From: Deltaproteobacteria bacterium
GTDB taxonomy: Bacteria; UBA10199; JACPAL01; JACOUP01
DNA length: 64,000 nucleotides
Assembly: GCA_016177765.1 (NCBI GenBank)
Contig: JACOUP010000008.1
Location: 767,165-831,164, forward strand
Direction: 5' to 3'
Part shown: positions 34,426 through 43,257 of the stretch, piece by piece
How the letters are laid out: every line of letters starts with the position of its first letter
Position numbering within the stretch: position 1 is the stretch's first letter
Made by a program: the position numbers and the translations under genes
Notes under the pieces: model-generated
What the model was told of the DNA's origin: nothing
The model's database searches: none
Seen by the model: only the letters and a program-made list of their open reading frames with translations

Positions 34426-35943
34426 TCACCCCAGAATTTTTCTTAATTCTTCTTGATCTGAAAAATGTCTCTTTTCTGTGCCGATAATCTGATAATCTTC
34501 ATGCCCCTTGCCGGCGACCAGAACGGCATCTCCCGGTTCTGCGACAACGACGGCTCTTTTTAACGCCTCCTGACGGTCGACGATGACAAGCGCCTCCTTT
34601 TCCGCTTTGGTCACTCCGGCGAGGATCTGCCTGACAATACTCTGTGGGTCTTCGGTGCGCGGGTTATCGGAGGTCAGGAGGATAAGGTCCGCCCCTTGGG
34701 CGGCTACTTCCCCCATGAGTGGTCTCTTTTTGGCGTCCCGGTCACCGCCGCACCCGAAGACGACGATAAGACGCCCATGAGTGATCGAACGGAGTGTCTC
34801 GAGGGCCTTTTGGAGGGCCTCTGGTGTGTGGGCATAGTCGACAAAAAGGTGTATTCCTTTATTATTCTGGATTTTTTCGAGACGTCCTGGAATCAGGGAA
34901 AGGGCCTCAAGCCCTTTTTGAATCTGCTCTAAAGGGACTTCAAGGGCAACGGCACAGGCGGTAGCGGCCAGCATGTTTTTGAGATTATGTTCACCGATGA
35001 GTGGGGAGACGAGTTTCACCTCGCCACGAGGTGTTTTGATGACGCCCCGGATCCCCCGGCTGGAGAGGGAGGTTTTTTCTGCCAGGATTTGAGCAGGGGC
35101 CTCCAGGCCGTAGGTGAGAACCTTGACCGATGACGGCATCCTTTTTTGAATCTTTTCTCCCCAGGGGTCAGGGGCGGGGAGGACGGCAAACCGGGTCTTT
35201 TTTTCGCTCTGTTGCAGGACGTCGGTGAACAGACGGCACTTCGCCTCGAAGTAGTCATTGAGGTCCTTATGAAAATCGAGATGGTCCTGTGAAAGATTGG
35301 TGAAGCAGGCGACATCAAAGTGGCAGGCAGAGACCCGGTCGAGGGAAAGGGCATGGGAAGAGACCTCCATGGCTACATACTGCACGCCGTCTGATTTCAT
35401 GGTGGCGAGGAGTTCCTGGAGGTCGGCCGATTCAGGTGTGGTTGTCGGGGCTGTGAAGCGGTTTTTCCCGTACCGGTAGTTAATAGTTCCGATAATGCCG
35501 GAAGATTGATGGCCGGCAGCAAAGATTGATTCCAGAAGGTAGGTCAATGTCGTCTTGCCATTGGTCCCGGTAATGCCGATTAATTTTAGGGCGCGGCTGG
35601 GTTCTCCATAGAAATTGGAAGAGAGCCGGGCGAGCGCCTTTCGCGGTTCCTTGACCTGGGCCCAACCTAACTGGGTATTCCAGGGGGATGGAGGCGGGTC
35701 CTGAGACAAGATTCCGACAGCACCCCGATCAATGGCTTCCTCGATGAAGAGTTTGCCTTCCGTTTTTAATCCAGGTAGCGCGGCAAAGATAAAACCGGGC
35801 CGCACCTTTTTAGAGTGGCAGGTAATCCCGCAAACTGGAATAGACAGATTTCCCGCTGTTTTTTTAGGTAATGGATCGATAAGGGTCTCAAAGGTTATCA
35901 AAGAATAATCCTCTAATAATTGGGCTGAAATGTGATCTGACAC
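34426..35943 (-). CDS. murE: UDP-MurNAc-L-Ala-D-Glu--meso-diaminopimelate ligase
   Basis: 505 residues. GITGTNGKTTLTYLL is the ATP loop, and DYAHTPEALQKALE and the DNPRTEDP motif identify the meso-diaminopimelate-specific form rather than the Lys form. This supports a Gram-negative A1-gamma wall. The start is GTG at 35943, inside the last 31 bases of ftsI, so the two genes are tightly coupled. Confidence 0.97.
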   Translation of the reverse strand: MSDHISAQLLEDYSLITFETLIDPLPKKTAGNLSIPVCGITCHSKKVRPGFIFAALPGLKTEGKLFIEEAIDRGAVGILSQDPPPSPWNTQLGWAQVKEPRKALARLSSNFYGEPSRALKLIGITGTNGKTTLTYLLESIFAAGHQSSGIIGTINYRYGKNRFTAPTTTPESADLQELLATMKSDGVQYVAMEVSSHALSLDRVSACHFDVACFTNLSQDHLDFHKDLNDYFEAKCRLFTDVLQQSEKKTRFAVLPAPDPWGEKIQKRMPSSVKVLTYGLEAPAQILAEKTSLSSRGIRGVIKTPRGEVKLVSPLIGEHNLKNMLAATACAVALEVPLEQIQKGLEALSLIPGRLEKIQNNKGIHLFVDYAHTPEALQKALETLRSITHGRLIVVFGCGGDRDAKKRPLMGEVAAQGADLILLTSDNPRTEDPQSIVRQILAGVTKAEKEALVIVDRQEALKRAVVVAEPGDAVLVAGKGHEDYQIIGTEKRHFSDQEELRKILG

Positions 35944-37913
35944 AGCGTCCCCCTGGGTACCGTTTTGCCGGGCGTTAAACTCTGGTTAACGGCAAATCCA
36001 GTCCCATGGATCTCCGTCTTGATGCCCCGCTCTCCAAGAAGAGTCACAACTTCCCTCATCGAAAGCCCATGCAGGTCAGGTATAGTGGCCAGCGACCCCT
36101 CTTCAACAGGACTTCTGTTCAACAATTCCATTTTACCGGATGAAGGAGAGGCAGAATCGGTTACGATAGGGGCTTTAGCCTGATCCGGCGGGATCCCGAA
36201 ATGTTGGACAGCGGCCAGGGCGATATTTTTGAAAATGGGGGCCGCGACCTGCCCTCCATAGGTGATCCCCACCGGTTCATCGATGGCTACAAAGATTACG
36301 AGGCGTGGTGCCTCGGCAGGCAGGTAACCGACGAACGAGCTCAAAAATTTGGTGTGGGAGTAACGCCTCGTTTTTGGATCCAGTTTTTGTGCCGTTCCTG
36401 TTTTTCCGGCAATCGTATAGCCGGGGAGGAGTGCCAACTTTCCCGTCCCTTCTTCTGAAACAACACTCTTTAAGACTTCTGTCAGGTTCTTGGCCGTCTC
36501 TTCCTTCAAAACCCTCTTGACGATTTGAGGCGTCGTGTTTTGAAGCACTTTTCCATGTTCGTCGACAATCTTTTGCACCAAGTAGGGGCGCCAGCGAAGA
36601 CCACCGGAGGCGATGGTGGCAAAAGAATTGGTGATTTGAAGTCCTGTCACACCGATCCCTTGCCCAAATGAAATAGCAGCCATGTCAATATCGCTCCAAG
36701 TTGTCGGGGGGGAGATTTTTCCCTGAATCTCACCGGGGAAATCGATTCCTGTTCTTTCACCAAAACCAAAATCCCGGATCATTGTGTAGAATCGTTCTCT
36801 ACCTACCTTTTGCCCCACCTTGTAGATCCCGATATTAGAGGAGACCTTGAGGATTTCGAGAAAGGAAAGGTGGCCGTACGGATTGTGATCATGGATGATG
36901 TTCTTGCCGATCTTCAGCGAACCATTTTCACAGAAAAAACGATCCTCAAGGCGGGCAACGCCATATTCCAGGGCAGCCGCCGCTCCGATTGTCTTGAAGG
37001 TGGAGCCAGGTTCAAAGAGCTCACTCACCGCCTTGTTTTTCCAAAGGGAGAGGTCATAGGAGGAGTAGCTGTTGGGGTTAAAGGAGGGGTAAGAAGCCAT
37101 GGCCAGGATCGCCCCATTGGTCGGGTCCATGATAACGGCGGCCCCGGCCTTGGCCTTCAATCGCGAGGCGGTCGCCTGCAATTCCCTCTCTGTGACGAAC
37201 TGAATCTGTTGGTCCAGGGTCAAGGTGAGGTGGGCCCTGGGCGACACCCCATTGGGTGCCCCGCCCTTGGGTGAATCACCCTTTGGTGAATCAAAGATCT
37301 CTCCACGGGCGTCCCGGTAGGCGACCTCCTGTACGGGAGTTCCCTTCAGCACCTTGTCGTAGTAGAGTTCCAGACCGGAAAGCCCCTGGTTGTCGTACCC
37401 GACAGCCCCAAGGAGGGGACTGGCCAGTTCCCTGTTGGGATAAAACCGTTGTGATTCCTTGATCAGACGAAGTCCATCCGTTGGCGGGTTTTGGAGGATG
37501 GACGCTTCGTTGGGGGAGAGGCGTCTTTTGAGCCAGACAAATTTTTGGGGACTGTTCAACAACCCAGAAAGGATTCTTTTGGGAAGTTTCAATTGGGATT
37601 GGAGCTGTTGGGCGATCTTGGCTGGTTCCCTGACCTGGCGGGGGTGTACTCCCACCGAGTAACTGGGGACGCTAATTGCCATTTCTTCCCCTTTCCGATC
37701 ATAAATTGAACCCCGATCGACGACATTGGAGACTTTTTTCTGATATTGCTGTTCCGCGAGACGACCCAATTTCTGTTGGGGTCTCACCTGGAGCGAGTAG
37801 GAACGGTAAAGGACAATGCCAAATCCCAGCGTCAGGACCAATCCGACAAACAGGAGCCGTTTTTTGATCCCTTGACGTCCCACTTCATGAATAAAGATCC
37901 TTTCCTTCGTCAT
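35913..37913 (-). CDS. ftsI: Septal transpeptidase FtsI (PBP3) with PASTA domain
   Basis: 666-residue class B penicillin-binding protein. One membrane helix (residues ~18-38) is followed by the dimerisation domain. The transpeptidase has SxxK as EPGSTFKTI, SxN as SSNIG and KTG as AGKTGTAQ. A C-terminal PASTA domain (IPDLHGLSMREVVTLLGERGI, cited in part) is uncommon in proteobacterial FtsI and recalls SpoVD/PBP2x or myxobacterial-type proteins. Residues ~207-226, between the pedestal domain and the transpeptidase, read DSPKGDSPKGGAPNGVSP and are encoded by four tandem units of the dispersed hairpin element. Confidence 0.97.
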   Translation of the reverse strand: MTKERIFIHEVGRQGIKKRLLFVGLVLTLGFGIVLYRSYSLQVRPQQKLGRLAEQQYQKKVSNVVDRGSIYDRKGEEMAISVPSYSVGVHPRQVREPAKIAQQLQSQLKLPKRILSGLLNSPQKFVWLKRRLSPNEASILQNPPTDGLRLIKESQRFYPNRELASPLLGAVGYDNQGLSGLELYYDKVLKGTPVQEVAYRDARGEIFDSPKGDSPKGGAPNGVSPRAHLTLTLDQQIQFVTERELQATASRLKAKAGAAVIMDPTNGAILAMASYPSFNPNSYSSYDLSLWKNKAVSELFEPGSTFKTIGAAAALEYGVARLEDRFFCENGSLKIGKNIIHDHNPYGHLSFLEILKVSSNIGIYKVGQKVGRERFYTMIRDFGFGERTGIDFPGEIQGKISPPTTWSDIDMAAISFGQGIGVTGLQITNSFATIASGGLRWRPYLVQKIVDEHGKVLQNTTPQIVKRVLKEETAKNLTEVLKSVVSEEGTGKLALLPGYTIAGKTGTAQKLDPKTRRYSHTKFLSSFVGYLPAEAPRLVIFVAIDEPVGITYGGQVAAPIFKNIALAAVQHFGIPPDQAKAPIVTDSASPSSGKMELLNRSPVEEGSLATIPDLHGLSMREVVTLLGERGIKTEIHGTGFAVNQSLTPGKTVPRGTLCQITFQPNY
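37238..37294 (-). repeat. Dispersed hairpin element, four units inside ftsI
   Basis: On the minus strand the 15-bp units run GATTCACCAAA (partial), GGGTGATTCACCCAA, GGGCGGGGCACCCAA and TGGGGTGTCGCCCAG. One unit is perfect and the others have drifted, with compensated arms in part. The frame is kept. Confidence 0.75.
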
Positions 37914-38290
37914 CGTTTTGGATCTCCCCCAAGCCCGGTGGTTTCTGAAAGAAAGATCAACTGACTCTCTCGTGGAGGAACAAGACCGAAACGTTCCCGG
38001 CCGATCGTCTCCAGCCGTTGTGGTGATTTGAGGGTGGCGGCTTCCAGGGAGAGACTGTGATAAATTTCCTTTAATTCATCATGGGTCTTTCTTAGCTCTC
38101 CAAGACGGTATCCCTTTTCAAGGGTTTGGATTCGTGACCAGACATAAAAAAGAGAGCAGACCATGAGAGAAACAATGAGAACCGTGAAATCTTTCAATAG
38201 CCGTTTTTTCTGGAAGAGAGAGAGACCCCACTCGTTGCCCCGACGGATGGGATGGTGGAGTGTCTGAAAGATTGTGCGAGATTGTATCAT
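37910..38290 (-). CDS. ftsL: Cell division protein FtsL
   Basis: 126-residue bitopic protein, between rsmH and ftsI as in most dcw clusters. A basic cytoplasmic tail, one membrane helix (residues ~35-53) and a periplasmic coiled coil (residues ~55-100, LEKGYRLGELRKTHDELKE) are visible. Sequence conservation in this family is low, so position and topology carry the call. ATGA overlaps join it to both neighbours. Confidence 0.88.
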   Translation of the reverse strand: MIQSRTIFQTLHHPIRRGNEWGLSLFQKKRLLKDFTVLIVSLMVCSLFYVWSRIQTLEKGYRLGELRKTHDELKEIYHSLSLEAATLKSPQRLETIGRERFGLVPPRESQLIFLSETTGLGGDPKR

Positions 38291-39237
38291 TTCAAGCTTT
38301 CCCTTTTTTCCACGACACGGAGTTTTGCTGAACGGGCCCTTGGGTTGCTGTTCCTTTCCTGTTCCGAAGGAAGCACCGGTTTTTTGGTGATGAGGGAGAA
38401 TAATCCTCTTTGGGCGCCGGCCCGAAACGCATTTTTCACCAGACGATCTTCCAGGGAATGATAGGAGATCACCGCGGCGCGTCCTTCATCATTGAGAACT
38501 GTTTCGAGCGAATTGAGAAACAGCTTTAATTCGTTCAGTTCCTGATTCACAGTGATACGCAGAGCCTGAAAAGTCTTTGTGGCTGGATCAATTCTCCGGG
38601 ATCGGAATTGTCTGGGGATGGCTGAGCGAACCAGTGAGGCCAACTCCGTTGTTGTCTGGATTTTTTGTTTTTTTCGTCTCTGACAGATGACAGAGGCGAT
38701 TTTCTTGGACCAGCTTTCCTCACCAAATTCGTTGAGACATTCAGCAATCTTGTTTTCAGGCCAGCGGTTGATGATCTGTTCAGCAGTGAGTCTTGTCTTG
38801 TTGTCAAATCTCATGTCCAAGGGTCCCTCTTTTTGGAAACTGAACCCCCGATTGGCCTCCCCCAACTGTCGGGAGGAGAGGCCGAGATCCAGAACAACAC
38901 CGTCCACACTGGTAAAACCGATTTTCTCCAAGAGAAGAGGGAGTGAAGAGTAACTTTCTGCCATCAGGATAATCCTTTGTCTTGAGCGCTCTTTGTCGAG
39001 GTCGTTCAACCTCTCCCTGACACGACGGATAGCCTCTTCATCTCTGTCCAGACCAATCAAGATTCCGGAGGGGAAACTGGCCTCCAGAATCCGGGCGGCA
39101 TGCCCTCCCTCTCCTACCGTCCCGTCGACATAAATCTTGGGCGAACCACCCTGGCCGCCGGAAACCCTCAAATAGGAAACAACCTCCTCGCAGAGGACAG
39201 GCTGGTGCTTCGTTTGAAACAGAGGCTCATCCCTCAA
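38287..39237 (-). CDS. rsmH: 16S rRNA (cytosine-1402-N4)-methyltransferase RsmH
   Basis: About 316 residues. HQPVLCEEVVSYL, the SAM motif DGTVGEGGHAARIL, LIGLDRDEEAI, VDGVVLDLGLSSRQL and the C-terminal NPRARSAKLRV are diagnostic. A TTG at 39237 has GAGAGG four bases upstream; TTG at 39249 is the alternative. Residues just before IYVDGT read GGQGGSPK, encoded by a near-perfect unit of the dispersed hairpin element inserted directly in front of the first strand of the methyltransferase fold. Confidence 0.95.
   Translation of the reverse strand: MRDEPLFQTKHQPVLCEEVVSYLRVSGGQGGSPKIYVDGTVGEGGHAARILEASFPSGILIGLDRDEEAIRRVRERLNDLDKERSRQRIILMAESYSSLPLLLEKIGFTSVDGVVLDLGLSSRQLGEANRGFSFQKEGPLDMRFDNKTRLTAEQIINRWPENKIAECLNEFGEESWSKKIASVICQRRKKQKIQTTTELASLVRSAIPRQFRSRRIDPATKTFQALRITVNQELNELKLFLNSLETVLNDEGRAAVISYHSLEDRLVKNAFRAGAQRGLFSLITKKPVLPSEQERNSNPRARSAKLRVVEKRESLK
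39137..39155 (-). repeat. Dispersed hairpin element unit in rsmH
   Basis: Minus-strand CCAGGGTGGTTCGCCCAAG matches the unit with one base change (G for A in the right arm). It encodes GGSPK. Confidence 0.6.
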
Positions 39238-39580
39238 GAGGCCTCTCAAAACTTAAAACGGCCTCGGCCAGAGAATCATACGTCTCGAAGTAATTATGAA
39301 TCCCCGCAAACTGGAAAATTTTTTTATTGTAGGGATCCAGATGTGCTAATTTCAAATCACCATCGGCCAGTCTCAAATGGAGAAGGGAGTTTACCAAATG
39401 CCCGATGGCGGCATAGTGGAGGTGAGTGACCTGAGAAAGATTGAGAACGATACGAACCCAATCGCTCTGCAGGAGGGAATCAATGGTTTGGCAAAGTTCG
39501 GCAATCTCTCTTCGGCCTAATTCTCCGGTGGGTTCAATAACAGAAATATCAGAATAATTCTTAAAGTCCGAGATTGGCAA
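39227..39580 (-). CDS. STAS-domain protein (anti-sigma-factor antagonist type) in the dcw cluster
   Basis: About 117 residues: a single STAS fold with SVIEPTGELGRREIAELCQTI, VRIVLNLSQVTHLHYAAIGHL and LKLAHLDPYNKKIFQFAG. The usual phosphorylatable Ser (DSSG) position reads HYAAIG, so regulation by a serine kinase is doubtful. Start is uncertain: TTG at 39580 follows GGGGGA, whereas the ATG at 39658 lies deep in mraZ. It overlaps mraZ by 20 bases and rsmH by about 11. A STAS gene between mraZ and rsmH is unusual. Confidence 0.75.
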   Translation of the reverse strand: MPISDFKNYSDISVIEPTGELGRREIAELCQTIDSLLQSDWVRIVLNLSQVTHLHYAAIGHLVNSLLHLRLADGDLKLAHLDPYNKKIFQFAGIHNYFETYDSLAEAVLSFERPLEG

Positions 39581-40004
39581 GGTTGTCCCCCATTTTTTCG
39601 ATATCTCGTTCGGCGTCGGAGAAGATTTTCTGCCATCGCTCTCTGGACCAGATTTCAATCCGGCGTGTCATGCCAACGATCACAACATCTTTAGAGAGTC
39701 CGGAATAATCGCGGAGTGTTGGTGGAATCAGGATTCTTCCCTGTTTATCCAGGGGGCATTCACAGGCGGCGGAGATGAAAAAACGCTGTAATGTTTTGAC
39801 CTCGCTCTTGAACTGGGGGAGTGCCGCCACTTTTTCTTCGACCAGCTTCCATTCTTTGAGCGGGTAGGCCCAGAGTGAGGCATCAAAGTTGGTCAAGATC
39901 AGTCTCTCTTCCTCATAATGGGTGACAAGGGTTTCCCGAAAGCGAGAGGGGATGGAAAGCCTCCCCTTGGGATCGATGGTGTGTTCGAACCGTCCGCGGA
40001 ACAT
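39561..40004 (-). CDS. mraZ: Transcriptional regulator MraZ
   Basis: 147-residue AbrB-fold DNA-binding protein, first gene of the dcw cluster. Two tandem MraZ halves each show a DxxGR motif: HTIDPKGRLSIPSRFR and CPLDKQGRILIPPTLR. It forms a ring that binds short repeats upstream of itself and regulates the cluster. Three AAAGTGG-like boxes lie just before its ATG. Confidence 0.97.
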   Translation of the reverse strand: MFRGRFEHTIDPKGRLSIPSRFRETLVTHYEEERLILTNFDASLWAYPLKEWKLVEEKVAALPQFKSEVKTLQRFFISAACECPLDKQGRILIPPTLRDYSGLSKDVVIVGMTRRIEIWSRERWQKIFSDAERDIEKMGDNLANLGL

Positions 40005-40011
40005 AATTACT

Positions 40012-40073
40012 CCAATTTATGCCACTTTATACCACTTTGTGGGATACTAAATGAAAGAGGAGCGTCCTGTCAA
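40012..40073 (-). promoter_or_regulatory. dcw cluster promoter with three MraZ boxes
   Basis: Minus-strand TTGACA (40073-40068), 18 bases, TAGTAT (40049-40044). AAAGTGG (40038-40032), AAAGTGG (40028-40022) and AAATTGG (40018-40012) follow at exact 10-bp spacing, one helical turn each, as expected for binding by the MraZ ring. The boxes lie between the transcript start and the mraZ ATG. Confidence 0.82.
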
Positions 40074-40163
40074 GGGAAAATAAGGCCTAATTATTTGAAA
40101 ATTCAAAAGATTTTTGATTTTTCAGACGCGGTAGATAGAGACTATATTTAAGCCAATTAGACT

Positions 40164-40185
40164 ATAAACCTATTTTTAGGTTTAT
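40164..40185. repeat. AT-rich hairpin in the ferredoxin-mraZ gap
   Basis: ATAAACCTA-TTTT-TAGGTTTAT, 9-bp arms. It lies in the 216-bp gap after the ferredoxin stop and may terminate that operon, although no good U tract follows on the minus strand. The rest of 40075-40220 is AT-rich with no gene seen. Confidence 0.5.
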
Positions 40186-40220
40186 CTATTTAATATAACC
40201 TACTGAATATAAATTATTTT

Positions 40221-40526
40221 TTATATTTTATGATAGGGGAGTGGGATGATCCCGTCATCCGGCTTGAATCGCTCGATTTCATCAGGCACCAGCTTGTAGA
40301 CATGGATGGCGTCATAGGGACAATTCTGTTCACACAATTTGCAGCCGATACAGGTCTCCAGATTCACATGGACCAACGGCAGACTTCCTTGAACTTGTTC
40401 TCCTCCCTCCATCCAGAGACATTCCGGGACGGGACACCAGTGGACGCAATATTCACAACCGACACAGGAATCTTTTTCGACCAAGGCCTTATTTTTTGGT
40501 TTTTGTGAAGAAACTTCGCTCATCAC
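40221..40526 (-). CDS. Two-cluster ferredoxin
   Basis: 101 residues with two cysteine sets: CVGCEYCVHWCP and CIGCKLCEQNCP, each CxxCxxCxxxCP, for two [4Fe-4S] clusters. The 25-residue insert between them and the C-terminal tail (PDEIERFKPDDGIIPLP) are features of small electron carriers annexed to oxidoreductases. It starts at the last base of hisG. No oxidoreductase partner is encoded here, and the link with histidine synthesis is unexplained. Confidence 0.88.
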   Translation of the reverse strand: MMSEVSSQKPKNKALVEKDSCVGCEYCVHWCPVPECLWMEGGEQVQGSLPLVHVNLETCIGCKLCEQNCPYDAIHVYKLVPDEIERFKPDDGIIPLPYHKI

Positions 40527-41410
40527 TAGTAGATTACCTTATTCAGGGGATACTCCACAATTCCTTCGGCGCCGGCCCGCTTGAGTTCCGGGATCAGGTT
40601 ACGGACCTTTTTTTCATCAATCATCACTTCAACCGCCACCCATTTTTTGTCGGACTGTGGAGAAATAGTTGGTGTGTGTAGCGCCGGCAATTGGGCCAAA
40701 ACGGCATCCAGCTTGGCGTTGGGGACATTCATTTTTAAACCAACTTTTTCTTCCGCGATGATCGCCCCTTCCAAAAGCATCGCGATATTTTCTATCTTTC
40801 TCCTTTTCCAGGACTCCTGAAAACTCTTTTTGTTGGCGACAAGAACGGTGACCGATTCAAGGAGTGTCTCCACAATCCTCAAATTATTGGCCCGGAGGGA
40901 GCTGCCGGTTTCCGTCAACTCGACGATGGCATCGGCCAGAAGGGGAGGTTTTACTTCTGTCGCCCCCCAGGAAAACTCAACCTTGGCGGTCACCCCCTTC
41001 TTTTTGAGGTAACGCTGGGTAAAGCCAACCAGTTCGGTGGCGATCCTTTTTCCCTGAAGATCCTGAATCGTTTGTATTGGTGAATCATTGGGAACAGCGA
41101 CAACCCAACGGATTGGTCGAAGTCCCGCCTTGGCGTAACGGAGTTCTTTGACGATCTCTACAGTGGCCTCCTGTTCCATCACCCAATCGTGGCCGGTCAA
41201 TCCGATATCGAGAAGATCATCCTGGACGTAGCGGGCCATCTCTTGGGCTCGAATCAGGAGACACTCAATCTCAGGGTCATCCATGGTCGGGATATAGGCC
41301 CGCGAACCGACGGTAATATTAAAACCGGCCTTCTTAAAAAGCCGGAACGTCGACTCCTGCAGGCTCCCTTTCGGGAGGCCCAAACGCAGTCTTTTGGGTT
41401 TTTTTGACAT
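40526..41410 (-). CDS. hisG: ATP phosphoribosyltransferase, long form
   Basis: First step of histidine synthesis, joining ATP and PRPP. About 294 residues: [33 protein letters not shown] (the PRPP-binding loop) and the C-terminal ferredoxin-like regulatory domain of the long form, which binds histidine ([24 protein letters not shown], cited in part). HisZ is therefore not needed. ATG at 41410 is chosen over 41455. No other his gene is near. Confidence 0.95.
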   Translation of the reverse strand: MSKKPKRLRLGLPKGSLQESTFRLFKKAGFNITVGSRAYIPTMDDPEIECLLIRAQEMARYVQDDLLDIGLTGHDWVMEQEATVEIVKELRYAKAGLRPIRWVVAVPNDSPIQTIQDLQGKRIATELVGFTQRYLKKKGVTAKVEFSWGATEVKPPLLADAIVELTETGSSLRANNLRIVETLLESVTVLVANKKSFQESWKRRKIENIAMLLEGAIIAEEKVGLKMNVPNAKLDAVLAQLPALHTPTISPQSDKKWVAVEVMIDEKKVRNLIPELKRAGAEGIVEYPLNKVIY

Positions 41411-41462
41411 AATCTGTGGACCCACCCTGCTAACAAAGGTGGTCCCAAAAGGCAAATCTTAA

Positions 41463-41479
41463 AAAGGGTGATTCATCCA
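41463..41479 (-). repeat. Degraded dispersed element between hisG and the terminator
   Basis: AAAGGGTGATTCATCCA differs from the unit at one arm base. An intergenic copy. Confidence 0.4.
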
Positions 41480-41483
41480 AACA

Positions 41484-41512
41484 AAAACGCCAGCCAAAAA
41501 GGCTGGCGTTTT
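41484..41512. terminator. Bidirectional terminator
   Basis: AAAACGCCAGCC and GGCTGGCGTTTT form a 12-bp stem with an AAAAA loop. On the minus strand it is followed by GTTTTTGTTT, 22 bases after the lipoprotein stop. Confidence 0.85.
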
Positions 41513-41533
41513 CAAACAATCTTTCAATTTACT

Positions 41534-42190
41534 TTAAGTGCTACAACCGGCATTGATAGCCACCTGGTTGGTAACATCAGTGGGGGTTGCGTAGCTGCAA
41601 CTGACTGGTATCCCATCGCATGTCGCCGAGGCAGACCCGCTGACCTGTGCGCTGGTCACGGTATTGGTCGCATCAACGGTTACCAAGAGCGTTGTGCCGC
41701 TGAAGGTGGTATCACAACCACCGACAGTTATTGTCCCGTTGAGTGTCCCTGTGGCCGTCTTGACGCCATTGCTTTCTGTATAACTGCCCACCGCGGTAGG
41801 CGTTCCATTGATACTGAGACAGTTGGTGATGACGGCCGAGAGGTCAAAGGAACCCCCTCCATCCGCATCGTCATCAGTAATGACGGTCCCTGTTACGGTG
41901 ACTGAACTTCCTTCCTTGTTTCCGGGACAGCCGACATCCTTGTTGACGGTACGTGTGGCCGCCTTGTTTTGATCCACCGTGTAGGCACTGACCAAGGCAC
42001 TCCCCTCAGCCTTAAGGGCCGTATTGATGGCGTCTGAAACAACGGTCAAGGAGTTGGTTTCCGCACTGGAGGCATCATTTTTGGCCGTGGTATTGGCGTC
42101 CGTTGTCGTGTCACTCGAAGAACCGCAACCGACCAAGAGGACAACCAGAACCGCCCCCAAGGCCCTCAAGGTCATCTTTTGGTTTCTCAT
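41534..42190 (-). CDS. Secreted lipoprotein, Thr/Ser/Val-rich beta protein
   Basis: About 218 residues from the ATG at 42190, which has GGAGGGGGGG upstream. The signal peptide ends in the lipobox LLVGC, so a lipidated envelope protein is expected. The mature part starts SSSDTTTDANTT and continues as repetitive beta-strands rich in Thr, Val, Gly and Asn, with six cysteines (CPG, NCL, GCD, TCDG, SCSY, GCS) that could form disulfides. No family recognised. It is divergent from another lipoprotein gene at 42371. Confidence 0.75.
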   Translation of the reverse strand: MRNQKMTLRALGAVLVVLLVGCGSSSDTTTDANTTAKNDASSAETNSLTVVSDAINTALKAEGSALVSAYTVDQNKAATRTVNKDVGCPGNKEGSSVTVTGTVITDDDADGGGSFDLSAVITNCLSINGTPTAVGSYTESNGVKTATGTLNGTITVGGCDTTFSGTTLLVTVDATNTVTSAQVSGSASATCDGIPVSCSYATPTDVTNQVAINAGCST

Positions 42191-42316
42191 AAGTAACCCC
42201 CCCTCCTTAATGAACCTTATTCTACCACTAAAAACCTCTTCGGAGTCAAATATTTCTTTACCCCCCAAAAAGTAAAAAAAACCAAAAAACCAAAAAACCC
42301 TTGCCCTTGTCAAAAA

Positions 42317-42336
42317 AGCCAGCTATGTAGCTGGCT
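42317..42336. repeat. Inverted repeat in the divergent lipoprotein promoter region
   Basis: AGCCAGCTA-TG-TAGCTGGCT, perfect 9-bp arms, 35 bases before the lipoprotein ATG at 42371 and in the 180-bp region shared by two divergent lipoprotein genes. A possible operator or a hairpin in the leader. Confidence 0.5.
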
Positions 42337-42370
42337 TACATTGTAGCAGGAGAAAGACGAGAGGGGACTT

Positions 42371-43225
42371 ATGAGAAAAAAAACAAGGGTGATCGTAGGC
42401 CTGTTGGTCAGCCTGGGGCTGGTTTATGCCTGCGCCAGCGGGAACGGCACCTTGATCGAAGAGGGAAAATTCCTGATGGACAGTTGCAAGCCGACGGATG
42501 CGACCACGCTTGATGGTTGCCGGACCACCTTAGAAAAGATGGACGAGATTCAGACGACGGATCCTAACAATATCGATGCCGCTGTCCTGGAGTCTTCGGC
42601 CCACTTGGGTCTTGCCGGTTTTAACTCACTCAAACTGGGGGCACGACTGACCGGCCTGACGAACGACAATCAGGATGACTTTTTGGAGTTTCGTCTTTTG
42701 GTCACAGATACAGAAATCGAGAACGGGCGAGAGATTGACTTGGCAGAGCTCGATGCCTCGAAGAAACCTCTCACCGACGTGCTGACGGGTATCACACCGG
42801 ATGAAACCAACAAGGCCGCTTTTTTTCAGCTGGGGATGCTTCAGGGGGTTGATTCGTTCATCCGGCCGGTCAAGATTGCCGGCGTTGGGGCCATGAACGT
42901 CGCCAAAATTGATGCTACCACCACCACCACTGTCAAAGAGGACTTCCTCAATGCCGATAACAACATGATTGCCAGTGGGACCACGAAAGATGATATCTTG
43001 AGGCCGCTCCGTGAAAATTACTGCCGTTGTTCCCTTCAGACGCCCCTGGGGGCGACGGCAGGGTATACGGCCCCTTGTTTGCGAGACCTGATGCGGTGCA
43101 CCCTTTCAGGGACCGCGATGCCGGAGCAGGATTACAACGGTGATGGGGCGCTTTCGCTCGGTGATTGCACAACATTGAGAACCCCTACAGCACTTTCTAC
43201 CTGTGGCGGACAGGATACCAAATGA
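42371..43225 (+). CDS. Lipoprotein with an EF-hand-like calcium loop near the C-terminus
   Basis: 284 residues. The signal peptide ends in the lipobox VYAC. The mature protein is mainly helical, with repeats reminiscent of TPR spacing at residues ~25-100 (tentative). Near the C-terminus DYNGDGALSLGD is a dockerin/EF-hand-type calcium loop (DxNxDGxxSxxD). Ten cysteines are spread through the mature part. GAGGGG precedes the ATG. The outer-membrane protein downstream starts 33 bases later, so the two probably form an operon. No specific family recognised. Confidence 0.72.
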   Translation: MRKKTRVIVGLLVSLGLVYACASGNGTLIEEGKFLMDSCKPTDATTLDGCRTTLEKMDEIQTTDPNNIDAAVLESSAHLGLAGFNSLKLGARLTGLTNDNQDDFLEFRLLVTDTEIENGREIDLAELDASKKPLTDVLTGITPDETNKAAFFQLGMLQGVDSFIRPVKIAGVGAMNVAKIDATTTTTVKEDFLNADNNMIASGTTKDDILRPLRENYCRCSLQTPLGATAGYTAPCLRDLMRCTLSGTAMPEQDYNGDGALSLGDCTTLRTPTALSTCGGQDTK

Positions 43226-43257
43226 CCTTTTATAGACAAAGGAAGAGGAAAAGTCCT

